Of a DNA stretch of 64,000 nucleotides, positions 52,834 through 62,739 are shown piece by piece. Made by a program: the position numbers and the translations under genes. The notes under the pieces were generated by a model. The model was not told the DNA's origin and searched no databases. It was given only the letters and a program-made list of their open reading frames with translations. This DNA comes from Lepidostoma basale (Eukaryota; Arthropoda; Insecta; Trichoptera; Lepidostomatidae). The stretch covers positions 620,001 through 684,000 of the forward strand of contig JAHDVF020000215.1 in assembly GCA_022606425.2 (NCBI GenBank), read 5' to 3'. Every line of letters starts with the position of its first letter. The stretch's first letter is position 1.

Positions 52834-53784
52834 AATAAGTGAGGACTTCATATGACAGAACCACTTTCGAGTCTGCCGTGTAATTTGTAGTTTGGGTCTG
52901 AGATAGTATAAATGTCTTTGTGTATTAGAAGTTTTAATAACGTTTATTGAATTTCAATACTTTTATTAGTCCGTAGAGGCCTGTGAGCCTTTTCACTTAG
53001 CAAAAACAGTTTTGTAATCAAAATCTCATTAAGTTGACGCGCCGCAACCAAATGAGAACTCCATTGAACCATATTCATTTAGAAGGCGACCTCCAGTGTT
53101 TGAAATACCTTCATATACTCGAAATATTATATAGAAGATGTACAATCCGAACTCAATTATATTAGGCAATATCCAAACGCTTAATTAATCTGTTTGAACT
53201 AAATAATATAGAATAAAGTGAGTATTCATTTTAAAAAGCGATTAAGTAAAAATGAATTAACTGTCTGAAAACGCGTAAGGTGACCTTATTTACTGAAACT
53301 ATTATGCGATCGTCGTAGGTCAAATGGTAACTTGCAATTTCAATTGAATTCATTGAAATAGAAATATACCTATTTTGTGAAGTGCCTACTTGTAAATAAT
53401 CAACGAATTTTAACCCCCTTAGTGCGACAGGCTACATTTGCAGTTTAAAAATAAGTTTCGAACTACGATACGAGTATTTGCAGTTCTTTTTTTTTACGTA
53501 TCTCATGAATATTTTTACTTTAGTTCCTTAATACTAAAGTGTCCGTAATATTATAATGAACTCTGACTATTTTTTACTGCAAATGAAGTCAGACGCACAA
53601 CGGGGGTTAATCAAAGTAAAAAAAAATGAATACAGACAAAAGTAATTTGCAAAAAAAAGATGTCTTTAGTAAATTATGATTGGGATTTCACATACGAGAA
53701 TTATATGAAATATAAACATTTTATATAAAAACTCGTTAATTTCTATTACAATACTTTGATATATAATTATTATTAAGACAAATG
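52834..53784. other. No gene seen
   Basis: No recognised feature. Confidence 0.4.
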
Positions 53785-54117
53785 CCTCCTCCATTCGCTT
53801 TCATGTCACTCTGTCTTGTGCAGACTGCATCCAGGTTATTCCGAAAGTCTGTTCAGATCATCCTTCTACCGTAGTTACGGTCGCCCTGCATTTCTCTTTG
53901 CCGTCCACTGTCTCCAAGTCGGCAGTCTTCTTGTCCATTTTTCGTCTGAGCTTCTGGCTACGTGACCTGTCCATTGACATTTTAGAGTCGCTACCCGGTG
54001 GATGATGTCAGTGAGCTTTGTTTTTTCTCTCACCGTATCGTTTCTGACTCTGTCTCTCGGCTTATTCCTAACATGGTTCATTCCATGGCTCTTTGGGTCA
54101 CTCGTAGTTTTTCAGCA
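53785..54117 (-). mobile_element. LINE-D C-terminal fragment
   Basis: The - strand frame of about 68 codons reads DRVRNDTVREKTKLTDI, CQWTGHVARSSDEKWTRRL, TWRQWTAKRNAGRP. This tail follows the polymerase in RTE-like LINEs. 5'-truncated. Confidence 0.75.
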
Positions 54118-54133
54118 TTTTTCAATTTATTAA

Positions 54134-54431
54134 CCGCCCTACCTTTGGGTTATTTTCCGAGAAACGTGCATAAAAATAGGTTTTTTATTAACGATTTTTT
54201 TTTTTTAAATTACGAAACGTCAAATACTCGACCGCACACTTCGCCTGCCCCTTGTAAAACTATCATATTTATGAAGACTTGTACTCAAGTATTGTTGGCA
54301 CACGAGCGTATCCCTAACAGTATGTACATTTTAGGTACATTACTTTTTCTCAAGCGCGTACGTGATACGGGATAGCGCAGAATGGTACAGTCAAAATGAA
54401 CGTATCACGTACGTTCAAATACGTAGGGTGT
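54134..54431. mobile_element. piggyBac-like MITE, copy 2 (inverted relative to copy 1)
   Basis: TTAA at 54130-54133 and 54432-54435. The ends CCGCCCTACCTTTGGGTTAT and the far end mirror the copy at 42124-42439; internal ACGTGATACGGGATAGCGCA is shared. It lies in the opposite orientation 12 kb away. Confidence 0.75.
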
Positions 54432-54435
54432 TTAA

Positions 54436-55854
54436 TTATGCTGGTAGCCATCTCGTATTCCGTACGCTGGTACCGCAATGCACTAATTATTCACGTTAAT
54501 AACTCCCATGCGACAACTTCGCTCCAAGCTGCCTGCAGTTCCGCGAAGATTAAGATTGTGACATCATAATATATCAAGTTATGTGACCCCGTGGCCCTGC
54601 CGGTAACGCTGGTATTGTGCGCTAGTTACCGTTGCGTGAAGCGTGACAGTCTTGAGTTTCCCGCCACAACTGCTCGCCATTCCAAATACAAACGTCGGAG
54701 TGGCGCGTTCGTCTATTTCACTCCGACGCGGGCGATCATTTGTTTATTCGATTTTTGAATGACATTTTCAATTTCGAGTCTCGTTTGCGGAATTCTCCTG
54801 CGAGTGTATCATGTGTCGGTTAGTACTTACTAAATTTTTTTTAATTTTGCGCGCGTTTTTCATCTTTTTATTCCACGTTTTCACATTTTTATTTGTGCGA
54901 CCGACTATCGCAACCCTCTCGTTACAGAAAACCCTCGACCTAAATTTACCCCTCAAATATTTTTTTGAATTAAAATTTTGCTTACTGCAACATTTTTAAT
55001 TGAATTCATTTTTATTATAATTAAATTCAAGGCTGGTAGGTACCTCGTAACTTACTGATGTCACAAATTTTACAACCCTTCAACTTATTTTAAATTTCAC
55101 TGCTGACTTTTATGTCTTATTCGTTTTTATTATATTAGAATACATTCGTGAAACTAAATAAAGTTCCTTTTAGTCTATAGTAATTAGGAACCTGCTCAAG
55201 TACCTACGCCTTAAGGTATTGATAGTTAAACATATTCTATATTTGAAAAATATGCTACAAAAATATGTTTCATCTGCATTTACATTTCACCTTTATCGTC
55301 GGGGGAACAATATAATGTTTTACTGTCCTCCTGATAGGTGTAAAATCTTCGAAAAATGTCGAGAAAAATAAACTCAATAGTAGAAAAAAATGGTTTTAAT
55401 TAATAAAATTTAAATATAAAAAAAAGCAGCGTTGGTTGAAGAGGCGTTTTACATAATAAATCGTTAAGTTAATGAAACCCTCTATATTAGCTGTTGGTAA
55501 GCTTTAAGCTCGCCGACTTCAAAAATGCCCAAACGAAGTTTAAATGCTACATGGAATGCACGCCACTGAGTATCACGTATCAGTGTAAAAGTTTTATCGC
55601 CCAATATGCAGAATCAACGTGCTTTTGGTGATGCCGGTGAGAAAAGCAACGATTCTGCTAAACATGATCGACATGCTTCGGAGATAGATATTTTTCTTGT
55701 TCGTGAAACAATATTAACAACAACAACAACAAACCATTCCCACTACACTAGCGCCATCTATTGAGACTATTAAGCAGTAAATCTTTATTAATGTAATGTG
55801 ATATGTAATTAACCCAATTATCACACATTACTAGACAACGCCTGGAGAAAACTC
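54436..55854. other. No gene called; GC-richer block at 54440-54760
   Basis: The block at 54440-54760 is less AT-rich than the DNA downstream and free of the window's known repeats. It could be a promoter or non-coding first exon of the RhoGAP gene, but I see no splice-supported coding segment. The remainder (54770-55850) is AT-rich with no recognised feature. Confidence 0.3.
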
Positions 55855-55975
55855 TCCTCGACCACCATATTCTGTTTCCAAATAATTTTCATCTTCGTTT
55901 CTATTGAGATACAATTAATTCTTAATGATTAACCCGTAATGGGTAAAATCCAGTATTTGTCACAAGTACCTATAT
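55855..55975 (+). repeat. Repeat of the ATCTTCGTYTCTATTGAGAT family
   Basis: CCTCGACCACCATATTCTGT, TTTCATCTTCGTTTCTATTG, AGATACAATTAATTCTTAAT, GATTAACCCGTAATGGGTAA and AATCCAGTATTTGTC recur in the same order at 59360-59485, and in the opposite orientation near 24758-24860. Confidence 0.6.
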
Positions 55976-56043
55976 TATCAAAAAAATATATCATTCGTTA
56001 ATAATTCAAAATCTAAATGTTGTGTTCTCTTTTTGTTTCTCAG

Positions 56044-56240
56044 CACGAGGAGTCCGACGAGGAGAACCAGTGCGCGCTGTCGGAGAACTGGCAGTACGAG
56101 AGGAAGTCGCGGCGCTGGTCGCGCGTGGTGGACATCACCCCGCAAGCGCAACAGCGGTTGCAGGCCATCGCGGACAGAGCCATCGCGGAACAGAACCTCA
56201 GGGACAGAGCCAGCGGGGGCGCAGAGAACCCCCCAGATCT
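56044..56240 (+). CDS. cv-c: RhoGAP (DLC/crossveinless-c type), internal coding exon a
   Basis: This exon encodes about 65 residues beginning HEESDEENQCALSENWQYER and continuing KSRRWSRVVDITPQ. The CALS..W...R.SRRWSRV segment is characteristic of the DLC1/DLC2/DLC3 and Drosophila crossveinless-c family, GTPase-activating proteins for Rho that act at the cortex and cell junctions. The acceptor is the pyrimidine-rich TTTTGTTTCTCAG at 56043 and the donor is GTAAG at 56241. It enters in phase 0 and leaves after two bases of a codon. The acidic DEEN run just before CALS is expected after a SAM domain, but no SAM exon is visible upstream. GC content is much higher than in the flanks. Read-through past the donor meets a stop codon after two bases. 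Confidence 0.88.
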
Positions 56241-56343
56241 GTAAGCAACTAATTACATAACCCTTTGAACCTCAAATACAGGGCCAACGGGGGCGCGGAG
56301 AACCCCTCACATCTGTACGAAACTAATTACAATAACCCTTTGA
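56204..56343 (+). repeat. 74-bp tandem duplication across the exon a donor site
   Basis: 56204-56270 (ACAGAGCCAGCGGGGGCGCA through the GTAAG donor to CCCTTTGAA) is repeated from 56278, offset by 74 bp, with about 85% identity. The second copy has GTACGA in place of GTAAGC. The intronic copy of exon sequence lies behind the in-frame stop and is not compatible with the reading frame. Confidence 0.8.
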
Positions 56344-56767
56344 CAGCTATAATGTTTTCAAAATATACAGTTTATTCGTCAAAGGGATAATCTTTGTAGT
56401 ATGGAGTGATAGTGCGTTTACAAAAACTAGCTGCTGAATTTTTTAATGAATTTAAAAAGCAAAAAATTAAATCCACTTTAATGAAAATATAAATAAAATA
56501 ATTCAAAATTCCTTTATAATGTATAAAATATTCTTTGGCATATAGAATGGAATAATACTCCTAGCGGCTTCTAACAATATGTTAGGTGACAGCCTTCGCA
56601 TTGTGTTAATAAGGTAGTTTGCTAAATGCCGAAAATCATTCTCCATAGATGGCGTTAGTGGGTCGGTTGTATAGGTTAATCTTGAAAAATTCACAAGTGC
56701 AACCAAATCTACATAGATGGCTGACTGAAACTGACACGTGAAGATAGATTTTGAAGTATATATACAT

Positions 56768-56942
56768 CTTCCAAAAATTTGTCATGCATGATCATAATAC
56801 CAAAGGTGGAATGGGGAATGTTGTAATTACATAAAGCGTGCGCTTAACCCAACCAATGACAGGTCATAAGTCCTGTAAACACCTTGATCATCCATGTTCA
56901 GTTTCCAGTTTTCGTCTTCGTCTCTATTGAGATACAACTAAA
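56768..56942 (+). repeat. Repeat of the GTAACATAAAGCG family
   Basis: AAAAATTTGTCATGCATGAT, GGAATGGGGAATGTTGT, GCTTAACCCAACCAATGACA, GGTCATAAGTCCTGTAAACA, CGTCTCTATTGAGATACAA follow the order seen at 59240-59415, so it is a second copy of that element. Confidence 0.65.
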
Positions 56943-56964
56943 AATATAAAATATTTACCATCTT

Positions 56965-57045
56965 CTCCACCAGAAGATAGCATAGAGCTGCCGAAACGGG
57001 TCAAAGCCATAAAACCAAGTGGAATTGAACTAAATATGCATAAAA
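56965..57045 (+). repeat. H5 repeat, degraded
   Basis: CCAGAAGATAGCATAGAGCT, GCCGAAACGGGTCAAAGCCA. Stem II is disrupted and GGUC is altered to GGGUC. Confidence 0.45.
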
Positions 57046-57134
57046 ATGTTTTTTTTAAATACATTTTTATTATCATTCTTATTTAGAAGAAATTTCAATT
57101 AACCACATCCTTTTTTTAATCAATAATTTTTATT

Positions 57135-57385
57135 TCTCTTTTTCTTTTTTATACACTTTGTATATACAAGACTTATATTTAAAAAAAATATATATAGACA
57201 TGTTTCGGACAAACAGTCCTTCTTCAGTAAAGATACATTTTTTTTAAATGTAAACAATTTTATAATATTTAAAAAAAATGTATCTTTACTGAAGAAGGAC
57301 TGTTTGTCCGAAACATGTCTCTGTACTTTAATTTTTTTTTTGTGTATACAAAGTGTATAAAAAAGAAAAAGATAAATAAACCATC
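57135..57385. repeat. H3 inverted pair (palindrome about 245 bp)
   Basis: The arms TTTCTTTTTTATACACTTTG and their complement bracket two motifs. The + strand motif reads CTGAAGA (57289-57295), A, GGAC-TGTTT-GTCC, GAAAC (57310-57314), AT, GTC (57317-57319). The - strand motif at 57195-57232 has the same sequence. Core residues are all intact; potential stem I is only 1-2 bp. Confidence 0.65.
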
Positions 57386-57744
57386 ATGACAACACAAATT
57401 ATGTCGTATATAGAGGAACAAATATTTTTTATGTTCAAACGTTGAAATAAACACGCCATTTATTTAAAACAAAAAGGCTGTCAGCTGAAATTGTGGTAAA
57501 CATGAAAATAAAATAGAGTTTATTAAAATATTCTAATAGAAATTCCTTGTAAATAACAATAATGTATAAATTTCTTTATGCTATATATTCCAATGTCATT
57601 AGTGTTAAGTGAATTTTTTTTCTGAAGAAAAAATATTTTTAGGTATTGCAATTAATGGTACGACTAATATTAATAATGACTAATATACACAATTTTATAA
57701 TTCAAAAGAATTAGTTGTTTTTAAGTGCATTTAATTATTTCAAC

Positions 57745-57947
57745 TAAACTAACTAACCATCCCGCCGTCTCACCTAAGGGGTAAGCAAAAATAATGAATC
57801 ACCACACTCTTCTTTCCTGACATAAGTCTCTCGTTTCGTCAATATTCATACTTTGTCTTATGCACGCACGTCGTATTCTGTGACTCATTTCATATTTGAT
57901 TGATTTCATCATGCCACGTTTTCCTCGGTTTTCCTCTATTTCTGATT
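57745..57947 (-). mobile_element. LINE-A 3' fragment
   Basis: CTAACTAACCATCCCGCCGT is the tail complement. The - strand reads RRACIRQSMNIDETRDLCQERRVW and the KTWHDEINQI region. It ends abruptly where LINE-E begins. Confidence 0.7.
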
Positions 57948-58160
57948 GCGTGCGAAAAAGGGACTGGTAAAGAACTGGTTCAAAGAATGGACACCACCAG
58001 ACTCCCCTATATTGCATTGCATAATCAGCCTCATGGGACTCGTCCTCGTGGAAGACCTCCTAAAAGATGGAAGGACAGCTGGGAGTCCACCTCACAGGAG
58101 GAGCAACACTCTGGAGATCAGATCACATAGGTCTACAACAAGGAAGAAGAAGAAGAAGAT
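57948..58160 (+). mobile_element. LINE-E 3' fragment
   Basis: GLVKNWFKEWTPPDSPILH in one frame and GTRPRGRPPKRWKDSWES in another, then GATCACATAGGTCTACAACA and (AAG)4. It shares PPKRWKDSW with LINE-B but has a different 3' end. Confidence 0.7.
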
Positions 58161-58359
58161 TTAATGATCGTTTCATTGAATTAAATCAGTTTATATTTGC
58201 ATTTGATACTCTCATCATATGATACTAAACACGGTTAAATAAAAAAAAAATCGTAGTTTTTATTTAATTATTTTGAATATCGGAATTTTTTTTCCTATAC
58301 TTAAAATAAAATTAAAATATTTGCTAATTTTAATTTATCATTTTATAATTTAAAAATTT

Positions 58360-58460
58360 CAACCACATGAAAAGTCGGAGAAAAAGACGCGACGAATTGA
58401 GGAAATCGAAAGAATGTCAGGAAAGAACAATGAGGCGGTCCATCGTTTCTGCCCACCCCT
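58360..58460 (+). mobile_element. LINE-A 3' fragment, strongly decayed
   Basis: ACATGAAAAGTCGGAGAAAA, GAATTGAGGAAATCGAAAGA, GGTCCATCGTTTCTGCCCAC. About 100 bp in the same order as the LINE-A terminus. Confidence 0.45.
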
Positions 58461-59094
58461 TATTTCAATTTATTTAATTTCAATTTATTCAAAAAATTAT
58501 AAACATTTCAGAATAACACATCCAAATCGTTTATAATCACATTTATAATTATGGGAAATAGTGTGATGGTTAGTTGCTTTGTAAGTTTTGTTAGTTATAA
58601 AATAATAGTAAATAAAATAATTATCGAATTTCTGGATTTACAGAATTCCTCCTGATTTTAAACACTTAAAACAACCTGCTTCTCTTTGCCCGAAAACAGC
58701 TTTCCTTTTTCTAATTTCGACATGCTAGTATTTTTTTCTAATCACCGAGTATTAACGTTGTTTATTGAAGAAGTTCTTTGTATTGTAAATGATGAAAATA
58801 AATAAATATTAATGGTATTTATTAATGTTTAATCACAAAGTATTTTTCTAACGATAAGACCTGCACTTCAGGTAGTTTTCTAGGAAATCAATTACATGTC
58901 TTTATTCAACCAATACCACTTCACGAGCTGTGTTGTTTAGGTGTTACTCACACTATTGTAAATATTCTGTGTATTGTGAATATCTGGGCAGGATCGTATA
59001 TACGAGTACATCGATACACCTAATTGTTCGCGCGTAAAAGAGACAGTGTGGACCTTTTTCGGATGTCTATAGTTTATACACTTTTGGGAGATTA

Positions 59095-59485
59095 TTATCA
59101 ATAGAGAAGAATATGTAAATTGTTTTTTTGGAAACATAATATGGTGGTCGAGGCGTTTACAGGACTTATGACCTGTCATTGGTTGGGTTAAGCGATCGAT
59201 GTATGTTAACAACATTCCATTATGACATTATGCTAGTTGTATAACTTCCAAAAATTTGTCAGATGTGGTGTTCGTAAGAAGGTCGGAATGGGGAATATTG
59301 TTAACATAAAGCGATCGCTTAACCCAACCAATGACAGGTCATAAGTCCTGTAAACGCCTCGACCACCATATTCTGTTTCCAAAAAACAATTTACATCTTC
59401 GTCTCTATTGAGATACAATTAATCCTTAAAAATGATTAACCCGCAATGGGTAAAATCCAGTATTTGTCTACAAATATTGGTAACA
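59095..59485. repeat. Large inverted repeat (GACAGGTCATAAGTCC family)
   Basis: The left arm (AATATGTAAATTGTTTTTTT...TGGTGGTCGAGGCGTTTACA...GGTTGGGTTAAGCGATCGAT) and the right arm (about 59281-59410) are inverted copies around a centre near 59250. The right arm continues into AGATACAATTAATCCTTAAA, GATTAACCCGCAATGGGTAA. No coding capacity. Probably a foldback or MITE family. Confidence 0.7.
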
Positions 59486-60122
59486 TCCAGATCTACTAAA
59501 TTGGTTATAGAACGCTATCTTATTGGTTTCTGTGGCTTAATAGGCGGAGTGTACGGCATTAGCTTCGAAAATACTCAGTGATTAGAAAATTAATACTATC
59601 CCGAAATTGAGAAAATGTATTAATTTTAGCGTCGGAAGGACATATTTGTGTCTGTGCTTTTGTTTTTGAAATACAATAATTGGAATTTGTAGACACCATT
59701 CCCGAACACCAGATATTTGAAGAAACAAAAATGCTATTATAATTCGTCAATATTTTAAAACTGTACAGTATCATTATGAATATTAGTCACATACTTAATT
59801 ATTTTTTAAAGAAAAAATAATAAGCAACATTAAAAAATTAATGGGCTTTATTTTTGTGATTATTAGAATTGAAGCTGAGTTTTTATTTAAAAAAAATCAC
59901 GTTTGTTCATTACAACGTTAGAATATAATTTTTTTTTGCCTTTTCTATTTATAAATAATAAAATAAAAACATTCTATAGTTTTTTTGTGAACGCACTGTC
60001 ACTCCCACTAGTGTAAACAATCTACCTGAAATTAACGGACTCTGCTATCTCTTTCGATTTGCTTGTTCGTACGGGCGTGCGAGCGAGATGCATAAATAAT
60101 TAATATACAATATTATTTTCAG

Positions 60123-60741
60123 ATTAACAGTGCCAGGTCAAGAAATGGCGGCTGGGGACGGTTCAGAAGAACAGGGCTCCCGATTCCGTCGCACTGGCTC
60201 AGAGCGTCTACGGAACGGTGCCAAAGCTTTCCTCAGAAGGGTCGAGTCTCTTAAGTCTAAAAGAAGGAAAAGACAAAACCGCGAAGAAGTTATTATATCA
60301 TCGCCCCAAGTGTACGACGTGCTCTCCATGCAGCAGAAGATGAAAGACCTCAATTGCATCGACATTTCGCCGACCGCAAACATCCACTTTATAGATTTCC
60401 CTTCACCCACAAACTTTCCAAGCTCTCCCCTCAGATCGCATCCGCCGTCGCCCCTTTCAACGATGCCTCCTTCGCCCATGACCTCGACTGGTCCGTCCTT
60501 CGCCGGGCAGATGAAACTGAGTCCCACGCCGTTTGGTGATGACAGTTCGAGTTACTGCTCGGACGCAAGTCAAAGCTCTGCCCACAGATCAAACACTAGG
60601 TCTAAAATCGGAGGACGAGCGAAGAAATTGTTGCACAGGAATATCAGACAGGATGATGCTGGTGCCCTCAGCGATTCGGAGTGCCAGCCTTCTAGTTGGA
60701 GACAGCACTATTTCAAAGATGCCAACAGTAATAATACCAAG
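60123..60741 (+). CDS. cv-c: RhoGAP (DLC/crossveinless-c type), internal coding exon b
   Basis: Encodes about 206 residues. The exon starts one base before TTA ACA GTG, completing the codon left open by exon a. In order: EEQGSRFRRTGSERLRNG, the basic GAKAFLRRVESLKSKRRKRQ segment, EEVIISSPQVYDVLSMQQKM, KDLNCIDISPT, then a Pro/Ser-rich stretch (FPSSPLRSHPPSPLSTMPPSP), a serine-rich stretch with repeated S/T-P sites, and GGRAKKLLHRN and SDSECQPSSWRQHYF near the end. The RVESLK plus LNCIDIS combination is the family signature ahead of the RhoGAP domain. It is likely a disordered, phosphorylated linker that controls localisation. Acceptor TTATTTTCAG at 60122; donor GTAAAC at 60742; it leaves in phase 0. 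An alternative AG seven bases later would break the frame. Confidence 0.92.
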
Positions 60742-61635
60742 GTAAACACATAATGAACCCTTCATTTCATTTTTATTTTTATTTTTTAACAGAAACAGTA
60801 TTGTTAGTTATCTTTTGCGAAACAAAACATGGTAAAAATAGTTTTAAAAAAGATAATTATTTATTTACATACTTATGTAGATAAAAATGTGTTTGAAGCA
60901 AATTTATTAGAAAGCTGAATTGAATAATATTTCATAATATATTGTATTATTACGTACAATAAATGATTGGCCGTGATATAAATACTCCCCTGGTAATGTA
61001 CCTTTTTATAAATACTTATATTGAAAAATAACGTTTTTTTTTTTCATTTAAAAATGTGTCAAATATACTTGCAGTAATCGAAGCAGGTCAACCAAATGTC
61101 AAAGTAAACTTTAAAGTGTGGCGTACGATGAAAATATAGAATTTTCGTTTCCATGGAGGGTTAACTAGTGACGCATCACAAAATATCTTGTTTATCTTAT
61201 TTTTATTTAAATAATTATTTTGAGTTTTCATAAGTCTGTCTGGTGCCTACGTAATGCCCTTTGTGAGAACACTTCATCCCGTTAGATTTCAACTCTTTTC
61301 CTTACAATTTTACTTTTATAACTAATAAATCAACCTAACTGTTAACAAATGTCATACTGGCAAAAGTGTGTGAAAGTAAAATCTTTGTGGAAAAACTTCA
61401 AGTCACTTGAAAGTAAAAGTGTTTTGCCCGCAACAATATAAGCTAAACTGACTGTTATGACAACAGCCTTTTGTGAAATACACACCCTGAAATCGACTTA
61501 AAAATATAAAAATTACTTTCAACTGACATTACTAACACAAAACATTTAATTTTGATGTAATGTTTTTTGCCAGTGTAATGACAATGGGTTTTTTTAAAAT
61601 TTGCAAAGATTAATTAGCATAAGTTTTTCTATATA

Positions 61636-61766
61636 ACTAACTAACTAACTAACCATCACGCCGTCTCCCCGAAAGGGTAGGCAGAAAGAATGGACTGTCA
61701 CACTTTTACTGATGCGGCACTCCATCCTTCTCTTTTCGCTCCGCGGAAGACGCGATGTGATGGATT
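61636..61766 (-). mobile_element. SINE-L copy, 5'-truncated, in the RhoGAP intron
   Basis: The complement of (GTTA)4, then CACGCCGTCTCCCCGAAAGG, TGATGCGGCACTCCATCCTT, GCGGAAGACGCGATGTGATG. It ends before GGTTCGCAACCC. Confidence 0.7.
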
Positions 61767-61884
61767 CTATATTTCAAATATAAAACCTTAAATAAATTTA
61801 ATTAAAGGATCTATATCTTAATGTCAGGGTTTTTTTGCCATTCAAACAATTATTAATGTATCTGATCACGTCTAACCACATAGT

Positions 61885-62560
61885 CAATCAATCATACTAT
61901 ATCCTATATCATACTACATCCTATATTATACTATAATACATACTATATCATACTACATCTTATATTATACTCTATCCTTTATCATACTTCATCCTATATT
62001 ATACTATAATACATACTATATCATACTACATCTTATATTATACTCTATCCTTTATCATACTTCATCCTATATTATACTATATCCTATATCAGTGATAGTG
62101 AACTTTTTTGAGAAGTGGGTAAAAATTTTTTTTTTTTTTTTTAGTAATAGCTCGTGGGTCACTAAGTTAATGGCGTCACTTGGAAAAGGAAAGGAGAGGA
62201 TAATTAACAACTTAGTTATTTGGTTATCATTTTTTAAATCCTGTGATAAGTTTATGTTTCCTTTTTGTTTTACAACTTAAACTTTTGTAAGTTTTTTTTT
62301 TATGTAAGATATATATTTTTATTTTTTTAATTGTATTTTTGATTGCCTGTTCTCTCTTTTATGATATAAAAAATTTGTTTATTTAAATCAAATTATGGGT
62401 CAATATCTGATCTGCGGATCATGGTTCACCATCACTGTCCTAAATCATACTATACCCTATATTATATTATATCCTATATCATACTATATCCTATATCATA
62501 TTTTTAATGGCTAAATCCTATATCATACCATATCCTATGTATGTACTATATCTATCAAGT
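61885..62560. repeat. (TATCCTATATCATACTA)n minisatellite split by a hAT MITE
   Basis: Irregular tandem copies of a TCCTATATCATACTA-like unit of about 15-30 bp run from 61885 to 62089 and resume from about 62438 to 62560. The interruption is the hAT MITE, so the array predates it. Confidence 0.8.
62090..62437. mobile_element. 348-bp hAT MITE
   Basis: The ends CAGTGATAGTGAAC and, complemented, CAGTGATGGTGAAC match at 13 of 14 positions. The TSDs TCCTATAT (62082-62089) and TCCTAAAT (62438-62445) differ at one base. The interior has a T-rich run and an ATGGCGTCACTTGGAAAAGG stretch but no transposase. Confidence 0.85.
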
Positions 62561-62584
62561 ATTCATGCTCATATAATGTTTCAG

Positions 62585-62739
62585 GTTGTATTGGTGGAGC
62601 CTCCCTCGCCCCCTGATGAAGCACCCACTGATATACCCTCGCCCCCCGCGTCGCCCCCTCCCCGTGGTCGTTCCAGGAGCCCTGCTAAACACAGAACAGC
62701 CATCAGGGCGGGATCACTCAACCTCAAGGACTCGCGAAG
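62585..62739 (+). CDS. cv-c: RhoGAP (DLC/crossveinless-c type), internal coding exon c
   Basis: Encodes about 52 residues: VVLVEPPSPPDEAPTDIPSP, PASPPPRGRSRSPAKHRTA, IRAGSLNLKDSRR. It is proline- and arginine/serine-rich, with SH3- and WW-type ligand character (PSPP, PPPRGR). Acceptor TTTCAG at 62584; donor GTATGA at 62740. It enters in phase 0 and leaves after two bases. The sequence is GC-rich compared with the introns. The family assignment rests on its position between the clearly matching exons b and e. Confidence 0.85.

Larger units (their letters stand above)
56241..60122 (+). other. Intron between RhoGAP exons a and b
   Basis: GT at 56241 and AG at 60121-60122 bound 3,882 bp. The intron is repeat-laden: H3 palindrome, LINE-A and LINE-E fragments and the inverted repeat at 59095-59480. 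The rest is AT-rich without recognised features. Confidence 0.8.
60742..62584 (+). other. Intron between RhoGAP exons b and c
   Basis: Bounded by GT at 60742 and AG at 62583-62584, 1,843 bp. Contains a SINE-L copy, a TATCCTATATCATACT satellite-like array and a hAT MITE. Confidence 0.85.

Noticed and set aside
54753..54836. Short ATG-containing segment followed by a GTTAGT donor as a first RhoGAP exon
   Set aside because: Too short and without family similarity; phase and splicing cannot be verified from sequence alone.
56278..56343. Second small exon of the RhoGAP gene downstream of exon a
   Set aside because: It is a duplicate of the end of exon a, lies behind an in-frame stop, and has no acceptor in a compatible phase.
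60138..60527. 129-codon - strand open frame
   Set aside because: Antisense to RhoGAP exon b, which has family motifs and splice sites; no independent support.
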